Assembly (NCBI RefSeq): GCF_029948125.1
Contig: NZ_JASAMB010000007.1
Location: 124,001-188,000, forward strand
Direction of reading: 5' to 3'
Source: Catellatospora sp. KI3
Lineage (GTDB): Bacteria > Actinomycetota > Actinomycetes > Mycobacteriales > Micromonosporaceae
Length of the DNA stretch: 64,000 nt
Under the pieces are notes generated by a model. It was not told the DNA's origin and did no database searches. It worked only from the letters and a program-made list of their open reading frames with translations. Position 1 is the first letter of the stretch. Each line of letters starts with the position of its first letter. Positions 44,469 through 51,449 of the stretch are shown piece after piece. The position numbers and the translations under genes are program-made.

Positions 44469-44494
44469 CTTGGCCGGTCGTGAGCCCGGCCAAG
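44469..44494 (+). terminator. terminator of the lut/AKR operon
   Basis: CTTGGCCGG and CCGGCCAAG, 9 bp perfect with an 8-nt loop, begin 13 bp after the reductase stop. Confidence 0.65.
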
Positions 44495-44542
44495 TATCCG
44501 AATCGGGCTCGGGTCGGTCAGGTCGCTGGCTAGGGTTGACTC

Positions 44543-45463
44543 ATGTCCCGTACTGCGGCTGAAGTCAGTGACGAGGAACGCTTCTCCACCGCTCTCTTCG
44601 GCTACTCGATGGACGAGGTGGACGACTTCGTCGCCGACACCGGGCGGCGGGTGCGGCGGATGGCCGCCGAGATCCAGCGGCTCACCGCGGCCGAGGCGGC
44701 GCTCGGCGTGGCCCGGATGGAGATCTCGCGGCTGACCGCGCAGCTGGCGCAGGCGGGCCCCCGGCAGACCGTCGGCCCGCGGATCACGGAGATGCTGCGG
44801 CTGGCCGATCACGAGGCCCAGGAGATGCGGGCGACGGCGCTGGAGGTGCTGCGCCGGGCGCACGAGCAGGCGCGGGAGATCCGGGCGCAGGCCGAGCGGG
44901 AGGCCGAGCAGGCCAAGCGCGACTACGAGACCGCCCTGGCCCTCCGCCGCCGCCAGGACCAGAACGACCCCGCCCACCCCACCACCTCACCGGCACCGGC
45001 TGAGCTCGCGTCGGCACCGGCCGAGCTCGCGCCAGCACGGGCTGAGGTCGCGCCGGCACCACCGGCCGAGGTCGCGTCGGCTCCGGCTGAGGTCGCGATG
45101 GCGGCAGCCGAGGTCGCGGCAGTGGCGGACGAGGTGGTCGTGCCCGAGGCCGTGGCGGCTGAGGCGGCTGAGGCGGCGCCCGCCCAACCCGCCACCTCGG
45201 ACGGTCCCAAAAGCCACGAACCGCCCGGCGACGGCGCGGGTGCCAGGGAGGGCGTCCCGCAAGATCCGAAATCGTGGACGCCTGAGGTTGCTATAGCGAC
45301 ACCCAGCGTCCACGAAAACGGATCATCGTCGCCGTCGCCGAACGAAGCCAAGACGCACCAGCACAAGCGCGGCCGCAACGACCGCGGTAGCGGCAGCGGC
45401 AGCGGCCAGACCGCGCACACCGAGCACACCTCTACCGGCAGCTCCCGCCGCCGCAACCGCTGA
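44543..45463 (+). CDS. DivIVA-like coiled-coil protein with low-complexity tail
   Basis: A 306-residue protein. The N-terminal DivIVA-like segment is ERFSTALFGYSMDEVDDFV (about 12-30). A coiled coil runs to about 140 (ITEMLRLADHEAQEMRATALEVLRRAHEQAREI). The tail has repeated PAEL/PAEV-Ala units (about 150-210) and a Ser/Gly/Asn-rich C-terminus with SGSGSG. Such proteins scaffold polar growth or division. This one may be a divergent paralogue. ATG 44543 has a TAGGGT hexamer 6 bp upstream (leaderless). No partner gene is evident. Confidence 0.8.
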   Translation: MSRTAAEVSDEERFSTALFGYSMDEVDDFVADTGRRVRRMAAEIQRLTAAEAALGVARMEISRLTAQLAQAGPRQTVGPRITEMLRLADHEAQEMRATALEVLRRAHEQAREIRAQAEREAEQAKRDYETALALRRRQDQNDPAHPTTSPAPAELASAPAELAPARAEVAPAPPAEVASAPAEVAMAAAEVAAVADEVVVPEAVAAEAAEAAPAQPATSDGPKSHEPPGDGAGAREGVPQDPKSWTPEVAIATPSVHENGSSSPSPNEAKTHQHKRGRNDRGSGSGSGQTAHTEHTSTGSSRRRNR

Positions 45464-45512
45464 CCCCGCATCCGCGCGTCCCGGCGTCCGGCGCGGCGCG
45501 GGCGGAGGGGGC

Positions 45513-46976
45513 TCAGTCCGCCTCGGGATCCACGGGCAGCACCACCCGGAACCGGGTGTCGCCGGGCTGGGACGATACCCGGATGTCGCCGTGGTGCTTG
45601 TTGACCACGATCCGGTACGAGATGTCCAGGCCCAGCCCCGTCCCCTCGCCGACGGGCTTGGTGGTGAAGAACGGCTCGAAGATGCGCGGCCGGATGGCCG
45701 GGTCGATGCCCGTCCCGGTGTCGCCGACTTCGACGAACAGGCAGTTGCCGTCCTCCCGGCCGGTACGCAGGGTGAGCGTGCCCGCCTCGCCCATCGCCGA
45801 CAGGGCGTTGTCGATGAGGTTCGTCCAGACCTGGTTCAGCTCCGCGGCGTACCCGGAGATCTTGGGCAGGCTCCGGTCGAACTCCTTGACCACGGCGACC
45901 CCCTTCGGGATCTTCGCCTGCATCATCACCAGCGTCGCCTTGAGCAGTTCGTGCAGGTCGACGGTCTGGTACGGCGTCCGGTCCAGCTGCGAGTACTGCT
46001 TGGCCGCCGCGACCAGCCCCGAGATCCGGGTGACCGAGTCGTCGATCTCGCCCATCAGCAGCTCGGTGTCCAGCGTGTACGTCAGCCAGCGCACCGCCGA
46101 CTCCAGGTTGTCGCCGCCCACCGTGTCGGCGACCTTCTCCAGCCACTCCGGGTCGACCCCGCCCGCGACCAGCGTCGGGGCGATGTCCCAGGCTCCGGCG
46201 AGGTCGTGCTCCTCCAGCCAGTCGGCCAGGGTGTCCTCGGCGTCGGAGGTCTGCATCGGGGTCAGCTGCGGGGCCGAGGCGATCCGCTTGACCGCCTCCT
46301 CCTGCAGGTCGACGAGCTGGCGCAGCTGGCTGCCGTCGAGCCGCCCGTCGGCGATCAGCGCGAGCTTGTGCCGCATCCCGGCGACCCGCTGGCTGAGCGC
46401 CGAGGTGGCCCGTACGGCCGCGGCGGCGGGGTTGTTCAGCTCGTGGGTCAGGCCGGCCGACAGCGAGCCCAGCGCCAGCAGCCGCTCCCGCTCGCCGACC
46501 ACGACCTGCTGGCTGCGCATGCCGAAGAACGCGCCCTCCAGCATGTGCATCGCCATCGGGAACCACTCGCGCATCATCGCGGCGAAGGTGGTGGCGGGCA
46601 GCACCAGGAAGTCGGAGTCGACGATGGCGCGCAGCGAGTTCGGGTACACCTGCCTGATCTGGTCGCCCAGGTAGGCCTGGGTGGCACCGGCGTACACGCC
46701 GATCTGGTCGGTGCGGTTGGTCTCCAGCTGCTCGCCGTGCACCTGGCGGCTCATCGAGACCGCGCCCGACAGCAGCACGTAGAAGCAGGTGGCGGGGTCG
46801 CCCTCGGCGTACACCGGGCCGGCGGTGAAGCGCTCGATCACCCCGTGCTCGATCAGCCAGTCGAGCTGGCCGTCGGCGAGCTTCTCGAACAGGAACAGCG
46901 TGCGCAGCCGCTCGCGGGTCAGCCGGTCCGGCAGCGGGGTGCCGCCGCCGCAGGTGGTGGCGTCGGTGCTGGTCAT
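45513..46976 (-). CDS. cNMP-domain sensor histidine kinase
   Basis: A 487-residue histidine kinase. The N-terminal cyclic-nucleotide-binding-like domain is at about 25-160 (FTAGPVYAEGDPATCFYVLLSGAVS). The dimerisation box has phospho-His178 in SLSAGLTHELNNP. The HATPase domain has WTNLIDNAL (N box), VEVGDTGTGID (G1) and GEGTGLGLDIS (G2). No membrane helices are present, so it is cytoplasmic. Its ATG overlaps the stop of the upstream response regulator/TrxR fusion gene (ATGA at 46973-46976). The two are a coupled pair known in many actinobacteria and likely respond to redox or a nucleotide signal. Confidence 0.92.
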   Translation of the reverse strand: MTSTDATTCGGGTPLPDRLTRERLRTLFLFEKLADGQLDWLIEHGVIERFTAGPVYAEGDPATCFYVLLSGAVSMSRQVHGEQLETNRTDQIGVYAGATQAYLGDQIRQVYPNSLRAIVDSDFLVLPATTFAAMMREWFPMAMHMLEGAFFGMRSQQVVVGERERLLALGSLSAGLTHELNNPAAAAVRATSALSQRVAGMRHKLALIADGRLDGSQLRQLVDLQEEAVKRIASAPQLTPMQTSDAEDTLADWLEEHDLAGAWDIAPTLVAGGVDPEWLEKVADTVGGDNLESAVRWLTYTLDTELLMGEIDDSVTRISGLVAAAKQYSQLDRTPYQTVDLHELLKATLVMMQAKIPKGVAVVKEFDRSLPKISGYAAELNQVWTNLIDNALSAMGEAGTLTLRTGREDGNCLFVEVGDTGTGIDPAIRPRIFEPFFTTKPVGEGTGLGLDISYRIVVNKHHGDIRVSSQPGDTRFRVVLPVDPEAD

Positions 46977-48631
46977 TGTGCCTCCAGGTAGCGGTGCACC
47001 AGCGAGATGGCCATGGCGCCCTCGCCGACCGCCGAGGCGACGCGCTTGACCGAGTCGGCGCGCACGTCACCGGCGGCGAAGACGCCCGGCACGCTGCACT
47101 CCAGGTGGTACGGGTCGCGCGGCAGGCTCCACCCGGCCGGCCGCTGCCCGCCGTGGGTCAGGTCCGGCCCGGTCAGCACGAAGCCGCGCGGGTCGCGGGT
47201 GATGACGCCGTCGAGCCACTCGGTGCGCGGCTCGGCGCCGATCATGATGAACAGCCACTCGGTGTCCACCGTGCGCCGCTCGCCGGTACGGGAGTCGACC
47301 AGCGTGATCCGGTCCAGGTGCTCGCCGCCCTCGCTGCCGCAGACCTCGGTGAACGGGTGCACGGTGATGTTCTCGATCGCCTCGATCTGGTCGATCAGGT
47401 ACTGCGACATCGACCGCTGCAGGCTCTCGGCGCGGATCAGCACGTGCACGCGGCTGGCGTACCGGGAGAAGTAGACCGCGGCCTGGCCGGCCGAGTTGGC
47501 GCCGCCGACCAGGTAGACCTCCTGCCCGGCGCAGTTGGCGGCCTCGGTGGCGGCGGAGCCGTAGTAGACGCCGCGCCCGGTCAGGTCGGCGCAGCCGGGC
47601 ACGTCGAGCATCCGGTACGACACGCCGGTGGCCAGCACCACGCAGTGCGCGGCGATGTGGCTGCCGTCGGCGAAGCGGACCACCCGGGTCGCCCCGGCCT
47701 GCTCCAGCGACACCACCTCGCGGGCGCTGAGCAGCTCGGCGCCGAATTTCAGCGCCTGGCGGCGGGCCCGGTCGGTGAGCTGCGCGCCGGAGACGCCGTC
47801 GGGGAAGCCGAGGTAGTTCTCGATCCGGCTGCTCTGCCCGGCCTGCCCGCCGGTGGCGCGCCGCTCGACCAGCACCGTGCGCAGGCCCTCGGAGGCGGCG
47901 TACACGGCCGCGCCGAGCCCGGCCGGGCCCGCCCCCACCACGATCACGTCGTAGAAGTCAGAGCCGGGGGTGATGGTCAGGCCCGCGCTGCCGGCCAGCT
48001 CGGCCTCGCTGGGCTGGACCAGCGTCTTGCCCTCGGCGGTGATCACCAGCGGCACGTCGGCCTCGGTCACCCCGGCCGCGCTGAGCAGTCGCTGCCCCTC
48101 CGGGTCCCCGGTGGTCAGCCACCGGTACGGCACCAGGTTGCGGGCCAGGAAGTCGCGCACCTTGTACGACGGCGCCGACCAGCGGTGCCCCACCACCCGG
48201 ATCTCGGCCGCCGCCGCGTCGGGCGTGGTCTGCCAGGCGTCCAGCAGCGTGTCCACGATCGGGTAGAGGTGCTCCTCGGGCGGGTTCCACGGCTTGAGCA
48301 GGTAGTGATCCAGGTCGACCACGTTGATGGCGTTGATCGCCGCGTCGGTGTCCGCGTACGCCGTCAGCAGCACCCGGCGGGCGCGCGGGAACAGGTCCAT
48401 CGCCGCCTCCAGGAACTGGATGCCGTTCATCTGGGGCATCCGGTAGTCGGCGAGCAGGATCGCCACCTGCTCGCCCCGCAGTTTGATCTCCCGCAGCGCG
48501 TCGAGGGCCTCGGCACCGGAGGCGGCGCGCACGATGCGGTAGCGCTCACCGTACTGGCGGCGCAGGTCACGGGCGACCGCTCGCGACACGGCCGCGTCGT
48601 CGTCGACGGTCAGGATCGCCGGGTTGGTCAT
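46973..48631 (-). CDS. response regulator fused to thioredoxin-reductase-like flavoprotein
   Basis: A 552-residue protein. Residues 1-125 form a receiver domain with VDDDAA, phospho-Asp62 (LLADYRMPQMNG) and a conserved KPW. A short thioredoxin-like segment (about 130-215) follows. Residues about 225-545 form an FAD/NADPH reductase domain (VVGAGPAGLGAAVYAAS, GGQAGQSSRIENYLGFP, LVGGANSAGQAAV, AAGDVRADSVKRVASAVGEG). The active CxxC of classical thioredoxin reductase is missing: the site reads GSAATEAANC. So disulfide reduction in the usual way is unlikely, and output may be signalling. Start ATG 48631 is from the receiver domain. Confidence 0.92.
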   Translation of the reverse strand: MTNPAILTVDDDAAVSRAVARDLRRQYGERYRIVRAASGAEALDALREIKLRGEQVAILLADYRMPQMNGIQFLEAAMDLFPRARRVLLTAYADTDAAINAINVVDLDHYLLKPWNPPEEHLYPIVDTLLDAWQTTPDAAAAEIRVVGHRWSAPSYKVRDFLARNLVPYRWLTTGDPEGQRLLSAAGVTEADVPLVITAEGKTLVQPSEAELAGSAGLTITPGSDFYDVIVVGAGPAGLGAAVYAASEGLRTVLVERRATGGQAGQSSRIENYLGFPDGVSGAQLTDRARRQALKFGAELLSAREVVSLEQAGATRVVRFADGSHIAAHCVVLATGVSYRMLDVPGCADLTGRGVYYGSAATEAANCAGQEVYLVGGANSAGQAAVYFSRYASRVHVLIRAESLQRSMSQYLIDQIEAIENITVHPFTEVCGSEGGEHLDRITLVDSRTGERRTVDTEWLFIMIGAEPRTEWLDGVITRDPRGFVLTGPDLTHGGQRPAGWSLPRDPYHLECSVPGVFAAGDVRADSVKRVASAVGEGAMAISLVHRYLEAQ

Positions 48632-48774
48632 ACCCCCCATATAAGCACCACGGGCAGGGCCGCCGCCCGCACAGCCGCTGGTGATCTTCCCGACCGCCCG
48701 GCCGCGCGGCCCCTGGGCATACCGTCCGGATTGGACTTGGATCGATGTCATAAGCTGCGACGGGAGGTACGGGG

Positions 48775-49662
48775 ATGAACATTCTCGACGCGCCCCGGGA
48801 CTACATCCCGGCACTGCTGTTCGGGGCCGACGCCGTAGACGCGGTCACCCGCCCCGGCCACGGCGAGCACGGCGTGCAGAAGCTGCGCGACCCGCTGCAC
48901 GCCGAACTCGACCGGGTCTGCCACAACTGGGACTGGTGCGACAACGCCATGGACGTCGACCTGGTCGCCACCGGCGCCCTGCGCGCCGTCAACCACTACT
49001 GCGCGCTGCGGCGCGCCACCGCCCTGGTGCTGCCCGGCCAGGCGCCGCGGCTGCTGTGGCCCGCCGCCGACGTACGCCTGGCCGCGCTCGCCGAGGCGCT
49101 GGAGTTCGCCGGGCACTGCGCCGAGGACGCCTGGCGGCACTCGCTGGACCAGCCGCTGCGCGACTGGTGGCGCGACCGGCTCGCCGCCCTGCTGGCCCCG
49201 GTCGCCCCCGGCGAGACCACCCAGGCCCTGGCCGACCGGGTGCAGCGGGCACTGGTGCTGTGCGACCGCTACCGGGTGCTGCGGCACGAGATCTTCCGCA
49301 GCCGCCACTCGGTGCGCCCCGGCGAGGCCGAGTGGCTGTCGCCCGAGCCCGGCCTGGTGGTCAAGGCCCCCTTCGACGGGTACGCCCACGGCGACAAGCC
49401 CGAGTACCTGCTGCGGCTGCTGCCCGCCCCCGGCGGCGTGCGCGCCGCCGCCGACTTCGTCGTCGCCAACGGGAGCCTGCGCCCGGCGGCCTATCGGGTG
49501 GTCGTGTCCAATGCCGACATCGCGGTCCCCGCGGAGCTGCTCGGCGACACCAACTGCCTACTGGAGCTGCGGTCGGCGCTGCTCGCGGCCGGGGTCGCCG
49601 TGCCGGTCACCCCGCCGCTGCCCGACGGCCCCTGCCCGCACCAGCGTGACCGGCATCGCTGA
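48775..49662 (+). CDS. conserved-looking protein of unknown function
   Basis: A 295-residue soluble protein that I do not recognise. It has a DWCDNAMDVDLVATGALRAVNHY segment, helical N-terminal two thirds, and a C-terminal part (about 195-285) of short beta strands (AYRVVVSNADIAVPAELLG). No signal peptide or membrane helix is visible. A strong GGGAGG ribosome site 7 nt before ATG 48775 supports the start. It is divergent from the kinase/response-regulator pair, with 143 bp between. A link with that pair is only positional. Confidence 0.75.
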   Translation: MNILDAPRDYIPALLFGADAVDAVTRPGHGEHGVQKLRDPLHAELDRVCHNWDWCDNAMDVDLVATGALRAVNHYCALRRATALVLPGQAPRLLWPAADVRLAALAEALEFAGHCAEDAWRHSLDQPLRDWWRDRLAALLAPVAPGETTQALADRVQRALVLCDRYRVLRHEIFRSRHSVRPGEAEWLSPEPGLVVKAPFDGYAHGDKPEYLLRLLPAPGGVRAAADFVVANGSLRPAAYRVVVSNADIAVPAELLGDTNCLLELRSALLAAGVAVPVTPPLPDGPCPHQRDRHR

Positions 49663-49741
49663 GTCTGATCGACGACACAGCGGTGTGGCGTTGACGGCAT
49701 TCCATTGCCGGTGTCGCACCCGTTACCTAACGTCTGGCGCC

Positions 49742-50509
49742 GTGGGTATGGAAACGAACATGGCGGAATCGATATCTGTACGTGAATTGATCGGTCGGAA
49801 CATGCGCTGGCTGCGGCTGGACGCTCGGATCGACCATGAGGAGATCGCGGCGGCCGCCCGCGGTCTCGGGCTCGACTGGAGTGTGTCGTGGCTGGCCTCG
49901 GTCGAGCGCGGCACCAAGCCGCTCTCGGCCGAGCAGCTGCTGGTCCTGCCGGTCGTGCTCGGTACGGCGTGTAAGCACCGAGTGGCCATCGCCGACCTGC
50001 TGGTCGGCGACGAGGCGCAGGCGCTGATCGGGCCCGCCAAGGAGCAGATCGCGGTCGACGCGGCCAAGGTGCGGGACTCGGCCAGCGGCGCGCCCATGCG
50101 GCGCGCGTTCGGCGCCAACAGCATGCCCGCCGAGGCCGCCGCGCAGGAGAGCCCGGTGGAGAAGGCGCGGCGCCGCCAGCGCGACATCATCAGCTCCGGC
50201 TTCGGCTGGGTCGACTCGCGGCTGCTGGCCGTCGCCGAGGCCGGCGCCACCGCGGCCGAGGAGCGGCTCGCCCGCAAGCTGGGGGTGCCGGTCGTGGCGG
50301 TGGTCGCGGCGGCGGCCACCCTGTGGGGGCGCTCGCTGACCGAGCAGACCGAGGCCGAGCGGGGCAACGGCGAGCCGGTGACGCACGTGAAGAAGCGGCT
50401 GACCGGCGAGGTGACCGTCCGCGTCAGCGAGGCGGCCCAGTGGGCCCGCGAAACCGGCGCCGACGGCGCGGGCGACCCCGACCTGGACCGCTTCTCCCTG
50501 AACGTCTGA
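49742..50509 (+). CDS. XRE-type helix-turn-helix protein
   Basis: A 255-residue protein with an N-terminal XRE-like HTH (about 12-80: RELIGRNMRWLRLDARIDHEEIAAAARGLGL and VSWLASVERGTKPLSAEQLLVL). The C-terminal region is helical and contains ARKLGVPVVAVVAAAATLWGRSL, which recalls a second HTH or dimer segment. No enzymatic motif is seen. A TTGCCG-N17-TAACGT pair ends 8 bp before GTG 49742, so a leaderless start is plausible. ATG 49748 and 49760 are alternatives. The target is unknown. Confidence 0.78.
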   Translation: MGMETNMAESISVRELIGRNMRWLRLDARIDHEEIAAAARGLGLDWSVSWLASVERGTKPLSAEQLLVLPVVLGTACKHRVAIADLLVGDEAQALIGPAKEQIAVDAAKVRDSASGAPMRRAFGANSMPAEAAAQESPVEKARRRQRDIISSGFGWVDSRLLAVAEAGATAAEERLARKLGVPVVAVVAAAATLWGRSLTEQTEAERGNGEPVTHVKKRLTGEVTVRVSEAAQWARETGADGAGDPDLDRFSLNV

Positions 50510-50542
50510 CGAGGGCACCGCGCCGCACCGGCCCCTCCTTCC

Positions 50543-50607
50543 ATCGACAGTGGCCTATCTAGAGGACGAATTTGCGGGATTCGACTTCTGGATAGGCCAC
50601 TGTCGAT
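50543..50607. terminator. palindromic GGCCTATCTAG-family repeat
   Basis: ATCGACAGTGGCCTATC and its exact complement enclose a 31-bp loop with GACGAATTTGCGGGATTCG. It lies between convergent genes, as does its relative at 29925. Confidence 0.65.
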
Positions 50608-50643
50608 AAAAGGGCCAGGGGTGGGTGAGGTGCGCCGGGGGCG

Positions 50644-51174
50644 TCAGCTGGCGCTGGAGCGCATGGCGCGTACGGCGGCGCGCAGGGCCTGGGCCAGGCT
50701 GATCGCCTCCAGGGCCGTCATCACGGGGCTGTTCAGCACGAACGAGTACGAGTCCGGCCGGAAGCTCAGCGGCCCCGTCGTCGGCGTGATCCGCCCGACG
50801 GGCCGCCCGCCGACCGAGAACTCGAAGTTGCGGTCGGACCACACGCTCGTCTGCCGTACGCCGAGCGTGCGGCCGTTGCCGAGCGTGATCGCCGCCCCGT
50901 TGATCGGCCGCCACAGTCCGAGCTTGACGTCCACCACGGTCCGCCCGTCCGGCGTGCGCACCGTCAGCTGCCGCCCGGTCCAGCCCTGGGTGCCGCCCGC
51001 CGCGAGCACGGTGCCGCGGACGTCGAGGATCTCGAACCTGCTGTGCAGCGACCACACGTGCCACTGCACGTGCGCGACCGCCTGCCCGCCGGTGTCGAGC
51101 ACGGGTGAGGTGCCGCTGGTCATCGCCTTGTCCGGGAGCAGCAGCTGTCCCGTGAAGGGTGCGGTCAGACTCAT
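50644..51174 (-). CDS. LURP-one/scramblase-like (tubby-type fold) protein
   Basis: A 176-residue soluble protein resembling LURP-one-related/DUF567 proteins. Beta-rich repeats are seen in AVAHVQWHVWSLHSRFEILDVRGTVLAA, TVVDVKLGLWRPINGA and NFEFSVGGRPVGRITP, and the C-terminal helix LEAISLAQALRAAVRAMR packs in the fold. The role in bacteria is unclear. Start ATG 51174 is the family-like start; an upstream frame to 51270 runs through the operator palindrome at 51205 and is rejected. It is divergent from the large beta-helix protein and shares the LacI-type operator region. Confidence 0.78.
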   Translation of the reverse strand: MSLTAPFTGQLLLPDKAMTSGTSPVLDTGGQAVAHVQWHVWSLHSRFEILDVRGTVLAAGGTQGWTGRQLTVRTPDGRTVVDVKLGLWRPINGAAITLGNGRTLGVRQTSVWSDRNFEFSVGGRPVGRITPTTGPLSFRPDSYSFVLNSPVMTALEAISLAQALRAAVRAMRSSAS

Positions 51175-51204
51175 GCGGCCAGCGTAGGCGGCCGCGGCAA
51201 CCGT

Positions 51205-51226
51205 CGATGGAGAGCGCTCTCCATCG
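51205..51226. promoter_or_regulatory. LacI-type operator, 22-bp perfect palindrome
   Basis: CGATGGAGAGCGCTCTCCATCG lies 31 bp before the minus-strand LURP-like start. The core TGGAGAGCGCTCTCCA is repeated at 51380. It resembles CebR/CelR operators (TGGGAGCGCTCCCA). Confidence 0.75.
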
Positions 51227-51338
51227 TAAGCCGCGCGAGGGCCGCCCGAAACCCGGAGAGCGATTTCCACATAGCACGCTCACCGCCGCATCGCGTTGGG
51301 ACAAAACGGTTTCCTCAAGGACAAGACGGCGGGGGATA

Positions 51339-51367
51339 TTGACGCCGCCGCAACCGGAGCGTAATAC
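51339..51367 (+). promoter_or_regulatory. near-consensus sigma70 promoter
   Basis: TTGACG and TAATAC are separated by exactly 17 bp. Transcription would start near 51374, immediately before the operator at 51380. Confidence 0.7.
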
Positions 51368-51379
51368 TCGGGGACACTT

Positions 51380-51395
51380 TGGAGAGCGCTCTCCA
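51380..51395 (+). promoter_or_regulatory. LacI-type operator, downstream copy
   Basis: TGGAGAGCGCTCTCCA, a perfect 16-bp palindrome identical to the core of the 51205 site. It lies at about +7 to +22 of the promoter, a classic repressor position. Two sites 170 bp apart could loop. Confidence 0.75.
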
Positions 51396-51449
51396 GTCTG
51401 CGCACAGACCCGTTCGCGTCACCCCGTACCCCCGTTCGGAAGGCAGAAC

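Noticed and set aside
51159-51449. N-terminal extension of the beta-helix protein
   Set aside because: It would cross the promoter and both operators, and the signal peptide begins at 51450.
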